Both the position numbers and the translations under genes were made by a program. Shown one piece after another: positions 61,892-64,000 of a DNA stretch of 64,000 nucleotides. The stretch is from CAVVGZ01 sp963841845 (GTDB lineage: Bacteria > Chloroflexota > Anaerolineae > Anaerolineales > Anaerolineaceae): NCBI GenBank assembly GCA_963841845.1, contig CAWJEG010000012.1:248001-312000 (forward strand), in the 5' to 3' direction. A model generated the notes under the pieces. That model saw only the letters and a program-made list of their open reading frames with translations, was not told the origin of the DNA and did no database searches. Positions within the stretch are counted from its first letter, which is position 1; each line of letters starts with the position of its first letter.

Positions 61892-62332
61892 CTAGGGTTT
61901 TGGTTCTACCTGGACAATATAATCAAATAAATCCTTCATATTAATATCCTCCTCAGATAGCAGACTACCTCTTAATGAGATCCCGGCAAAATGTACACTC
62001 TCAAAGTTACCAGAAATCAGGGGATGCCACCTTTCGAGGTCAAGCCCCATTGCAACTAATCGATAGGCACAGGTTGAAGGAAGCCAGTCATATTGGTACA
62101 CCTTCTCCGGGGATAATTCCAGGCAGGATGGTACCTTGGAATATCGGTTTGGATAGTCTTTGCATTGGCAGATGTCCAGATCGAGTAGCTTACAGGCAAC
62201 TGAGGTATAGAATACTTCCTTGGTATCAGCGTCCCTCAATTTAATTAAACAGCACAATCCGCACCGGTCACAAAGGCAGTCCCACTCCTCATTACTCATT
62301 TCCCAGAGGGTCTTTTCGTTCCAAAAGGGCAC
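61892..62332 (-). CDS. YcgN-like (UPF0260) cysteine-cluster protein
   Basis: A 146-aa protein of the YcgN/UPF0260 family with Zn/Fe-chelating cysteine motifs: CLCDRCGLCCLIKL, VACKLLD, ICQCKDYPNR, PSCLEL and STCAYRLV. The family is widespread and uncharacterised; the Cys pattern suggests metal or Fe-S cluster binding. The GTG start at 62332 gives the usual length, though ATG at residue 12 is possible. It ends 26 bases before tag on the same strand. Confidence 0.88.
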   Translation of the reverse strand: MPFWNEKTLWEMSNEEWDCLCDRCGLCCLIKLRDADTKEVFYTSVACKLLDLDICQCKDYPNRYSKVPSCLELSPEKVYQYDWLPSTCAYRLVAMGLDLERWHPLISGNFESVHFAGISLRGSLLSEEDINMKDLFDYIVQVEPKP

Positions 62333-62559
62333 TGTATTTATTGGTTGCTCCTATTCCTAATTATCGAATATCCATTGACTCCGGACTTGAAGATTACCGA
62401 TTGAATTCTACCAATAAAGATTGATGTATCTTCAAGAAAACGGATCATTTAATAAGAATCTTATATTTTTTTAGCAAATTATTAACAATTGGTTGGTAAG
62501 ATTATGGCATAACAGAAAGATAAAATAGCAATTTGATTTTTAATATTCAGGAGGAAAAA

Positions 62560-62999
62560 ATGATGTATAGGCGATATCGTTATCCATCTTTATGGCTCGA
62601 ATTTGATAGGCTGCAAAGGGAGATGAACCGGATGAGTGAACCTGGTGTCCAAAAAGAGGAAAGAGCGCGGTGAGTTTTCCGGCTGTAAATATTTGGACAA
62701 ATGATGATAATACATGGGTCACTGCAGAAGTTCCGGGAGTAGATCCAAAAGAAATTGAAATATCGATTGTTGGGAGTACCTTGACGATTGGTGGCACCAG
62801 AGTTCCAGAGGAATCAGATGAAAACTCACGGTATCACCGGCAGGAAAGAGGGTATGGAAAATTTTCACGACCGATCCAACTGCCTTTTAATGTGGATGCC
62901 AATAATGTTGAGGCAAATTTCAAGGACGGAATCTTATCGATCAATTTGCCAAAGGCCGAGGAAGATAAGCCCAGAAAAATTAGTGTGAGATCGGATTAG
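62560..62999 (+). CDS. Hsp20-family small heat-shock protein (frameshifted near 5' end)
   Basis: Alpha-crystallin-type holdase chaperone. The alpha-crystallin domain (62670-62999) is intact: FPAVNIWTNDDNTWVTAEVPG, VDPKEIEISIVGSTLTIGG, YGKFSRPIQLPFNVDANNVEA and KDGILSINLPKAEEDKPRKI. The natural N terminus starts at ATG 62560 or 62563 behind AGGAGG (YRRYRYPSLWLEFDRLQREM) but is in another frame that stops at 62673. A one-base change around the A-run at 62651-62655 would fuse the pieces into a normal ~146-aa protein. Without it, only a GTG start at 62670 could yield the bare domain. Confidence 0.87.
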
Positions 63000-63029
63000 G
63001 GACATAATAAGGATTCATTGGAGGATAAT

Positions 63030-63437
63030 ATGGCTGACGAAAAATCATTGGATGTACAAAAACATGAAATTCTAACAGGGGAAGAAACAGAGCGAACCAG
63101 AGAATGTGCCTGCTATGTACCCCGCACCGATATATTTGAGACAGACCAGGAAATTGTTTTATTAGCTGACATGCCGGGTGTTAGCAGCTTGAATCTAGAA
63201 ATTACCCTGGAGAAGAATATTCTGACAATCAACGGTAACAATGACGCACAAATTCCCGAAGGGTACACCCTGGATTACCAGGAATATGAACCTGGGGATT
63301 ATCAGAGAAGATTCACCCTTTCGGAGGAGATTGACAGGGATAAAATCGAAGCAACAATGAAGAATGGGGTGCTCAGGCTTACATTACCTAAAGCAGGACC
63401 CGCAAAAACAAAGAAAATCAACGTGAAAGCAGGTTAA
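63030..63437 (+). CDS. Hsp20-family small heat-shock protein
   Basis: Second alpha-crystallin-domain chaperone, 135 aa, 30 bases after the first. The domain reads VPRTDIFETDQEIVLLADMPG, SSLNLEITLEKNILTINGN, YQRRFTLSEEIDRDKIEATM and KNGVLRLTLPKAGPAKTKKI. It has an unusual ECACYVPRTD with two Cys just before the domain. The start is ATG 63030 behind GGAGG; TTG 63018 overlaps that site. The tandem pair ends at a hairpin terminator, suggesting one heat-inducible unit, although no CIRCE element is seen upstream. Confidence 0.93.
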   Translation: MADEKSLDVQKHEILTGEETERTRECACYVPRTDIFETDQEIVLLADMPGVSSLNLEITLEKNILTINGNNDAQIPEGYTLDYQEYEPGDYQRRFTLSEEIDRDKIEATMKNGVLRLTLPKAGPAKTKKINVKAG

Positions 63438-63455
63438 TTGTTCTGTCGATAAACG

Positions 63456-63504
63456 CAGGGTGTACAAACCAATTATCTTTCGGGTGTACACCCTGTGATT
63501 TTGT
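63456..63504 (+). terminator. Intrinsic terminator after the hsp20 pair
   Basis: Perfect 11-bp stem CAGGGTGTACA (63456-63466) with TGTACACCCTG (63485-63495), 18-base loop, then TGATTTTGTT. Confidence 0.75.
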
Positions 63505-63604
63505 TATGAGACCAGTTATGGTATTTGGTAGCTCTATATTTACCCGGGGATATGGTCTTATCTGGTTATTGCTTTGTGTGAAACAAAAAACGGTTTGAGA
63601 TGAG

Positions 63605-63692
63605 TTGACAAACTCGCCTGAATGTTCTCATAACTTAGAACTGAACATGATAAACTTGCCTGGGCAGAAAATGCCGGGCAGGTTTTTATTTA
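63605..63692 (+). promoter_or_regulatory. Possible promoter plus hairpin upstream of the DapA-family gene
   Basis: TTGACA (63605-63610) with a weak TCATAA 17 bases on (63628-63633) could drive the next gene. A terminator-like hairpin follows at once: AAACTTGCC (63652-63660) with GGCAGGTTT (63677-63685, one G-T pair) and then TTTATTTATT. This would give a very short attenuated transcript or a small RNA. The rest of the 397-base gap shows nothing else I can support. Confidence 0.35.
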
Positions 63693-63834
63693 TTCTGCAT
63701 GGTTGAAAGGCGGATTGATATACCTCTGTGATTCGGAAATTTCAGAGGATATATCATGAAGGATTATTCATGAACGAGATTATCGCAATACTGAAATGCA
63801 CTCATTTCTTATATTATTGTAAAGGATTATTTAA

Positions 63835-64000
63835 ATGAATAGAGAAAACAAGGTTCACGGAGTTATTGCTGCAGTTGTCACCCCAGTGGATAAAAATGGC
63901 CGTCCACATCTTGAGAACTTGCAGTTACTGATCAAAACCCTGATGACAGAAGGAATAAATGGCATACTCCTTCTGGGAACCACGGGGGAAGGTCCTTCCT
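63835..64000 (+). CDS. DapA-family (dihydrodipicolinate synthase / N-acetylneuraminate lyase) protein, 3' end outside window
   Basis: Only the first 55 codons are in the window. They read GVIAAVVTPVDKNGRPHLENL, LIKTLMTEGINGILLLGTTGEGPS, which is the start of the TIM-barrel class I aldolase family with the GTTGE carboxylate-binding loop. DapA, N-acetylneuraminate lyase and other family members cannot be told apart from this part; GTTGEGPS is slightly unlike the GTTGES of most DapA enzymes. ATG 63835 has no strong ribosome-binding site (AAAGGA lies about 9 bases upstream). Confidence 0.82.
   Translation, partial: MNRENKVHGVIAAVVTPVDKNGRPHLENLQLLIKTLMTEGINGILLLGTTGEGPS

Noticed and set aside
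1..64000. CRISPR arrays, tRNA genes, insertion sequences, prophage
   Set aside because: No regularly spaced repeats, no tRNA T-loop/acceptor patterns in the gaps, no transposase or phage genes were found on either strand.

Overview
The window reads as a stretch of chromosome from a member of the Chloroflexota, most likely class Anaerolineae. This placement is an inference from gene content and protein style: an archaeal-type phosphoglycerate mutase beside a ComB-family protein, a ThyX-type protein with a duplicated domain, a MoeA fused to a LysR-type binding domain, a fused membrane/spermidine-synthase-like protein, and a NusA with a long charged tail. Base composition is AT-leaning and genes are densely packed on both strands. 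I see no tRNA, rRNA, CRISPR array, insertion sequence or prophage. Almost everything is housekeeping or biosynthetic.

Layout. Positions 1-9.5 kb hold a HEAT-repeat protein (cut by the window edge), acylphosphatase, and a leftward DNA-repair block (an exported protein of unknown function, pth, mfd, uvrB), then a ytxG/ytxH-like pair. Positions 9.6-18.3 kb hold NAD(P)HX repair, a fused membrane/spermidine-synthase-like gene with a DUF1461-like partner, a DUF3048 protein, comB, apgM and the wreck of a sugar-type ABC ATPase that has lost every catalytic motif. Positions 18.5-24.4 kb hold a complete branched-chain amino-acid ABC importer (livK-H-M-G-F), followed by a probable 6S RNA at about 24.4-24.6 kb. 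Positions 24.8-32.6 kb hold thpR, rsfS, an Rrf2 regulator, bcp, two moeA paralogues (one fused), a NodB-fold lipoprotein lacking its metal ligands, and a UbiA-like membrane protein.

Positions 32.7-45.8 kb are the centrepiece: a single rightward branched-chain amino-acid superoperon, ilvD-B-N-C, leuA, a small unknown gene, leuC-D, cimA, leuB, ilvE. It is preceded by a tandem 20-bp repeat, a near-consensus promoter, a 32-codon leader peptide with 13 Leu/Ile/Val in 15 consecutive codons, and a strong intrinsic terminator, which together make a textbook attenuator. With cimA in the operon and no ilvA, isoleucine is probably made from pyruvate through citramalate. The operon ends at a perfect hairpin terminator. 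The liv importer and this operon together cover uptake and synthesis of the same amino acids.

Positions 46-52 kb hold a metallo-beta-lactamase-fold hydrolase, plsY, a JAMM-type metallopeptidase, two unknown membrane proteins and gyrB. Positions 52-61.3 kb are a classic translation/transcription cluster (nusA, rnpM/ylxR, infB, rbfA, nrnA, truB, ribF) running into the thyX-like gene. Positions 61.3-64 kb hold tag, a YcgN-like cysteine-cluster protein, two Hsp20 genes and the 5' end of a DapA-family gene.

A caution for the reader: at least five otherwise well-preserved genes (mfd, livG, leuB, the MBL hydrolase, the first hsp20) are each broken by a single one-base-type frameshift. That pattern suits residual indel errors in the assembly better than real loss. 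The ABC ATPase at 17.1-18.3 kb is different, because it is also mutated at all its active-site motifs.
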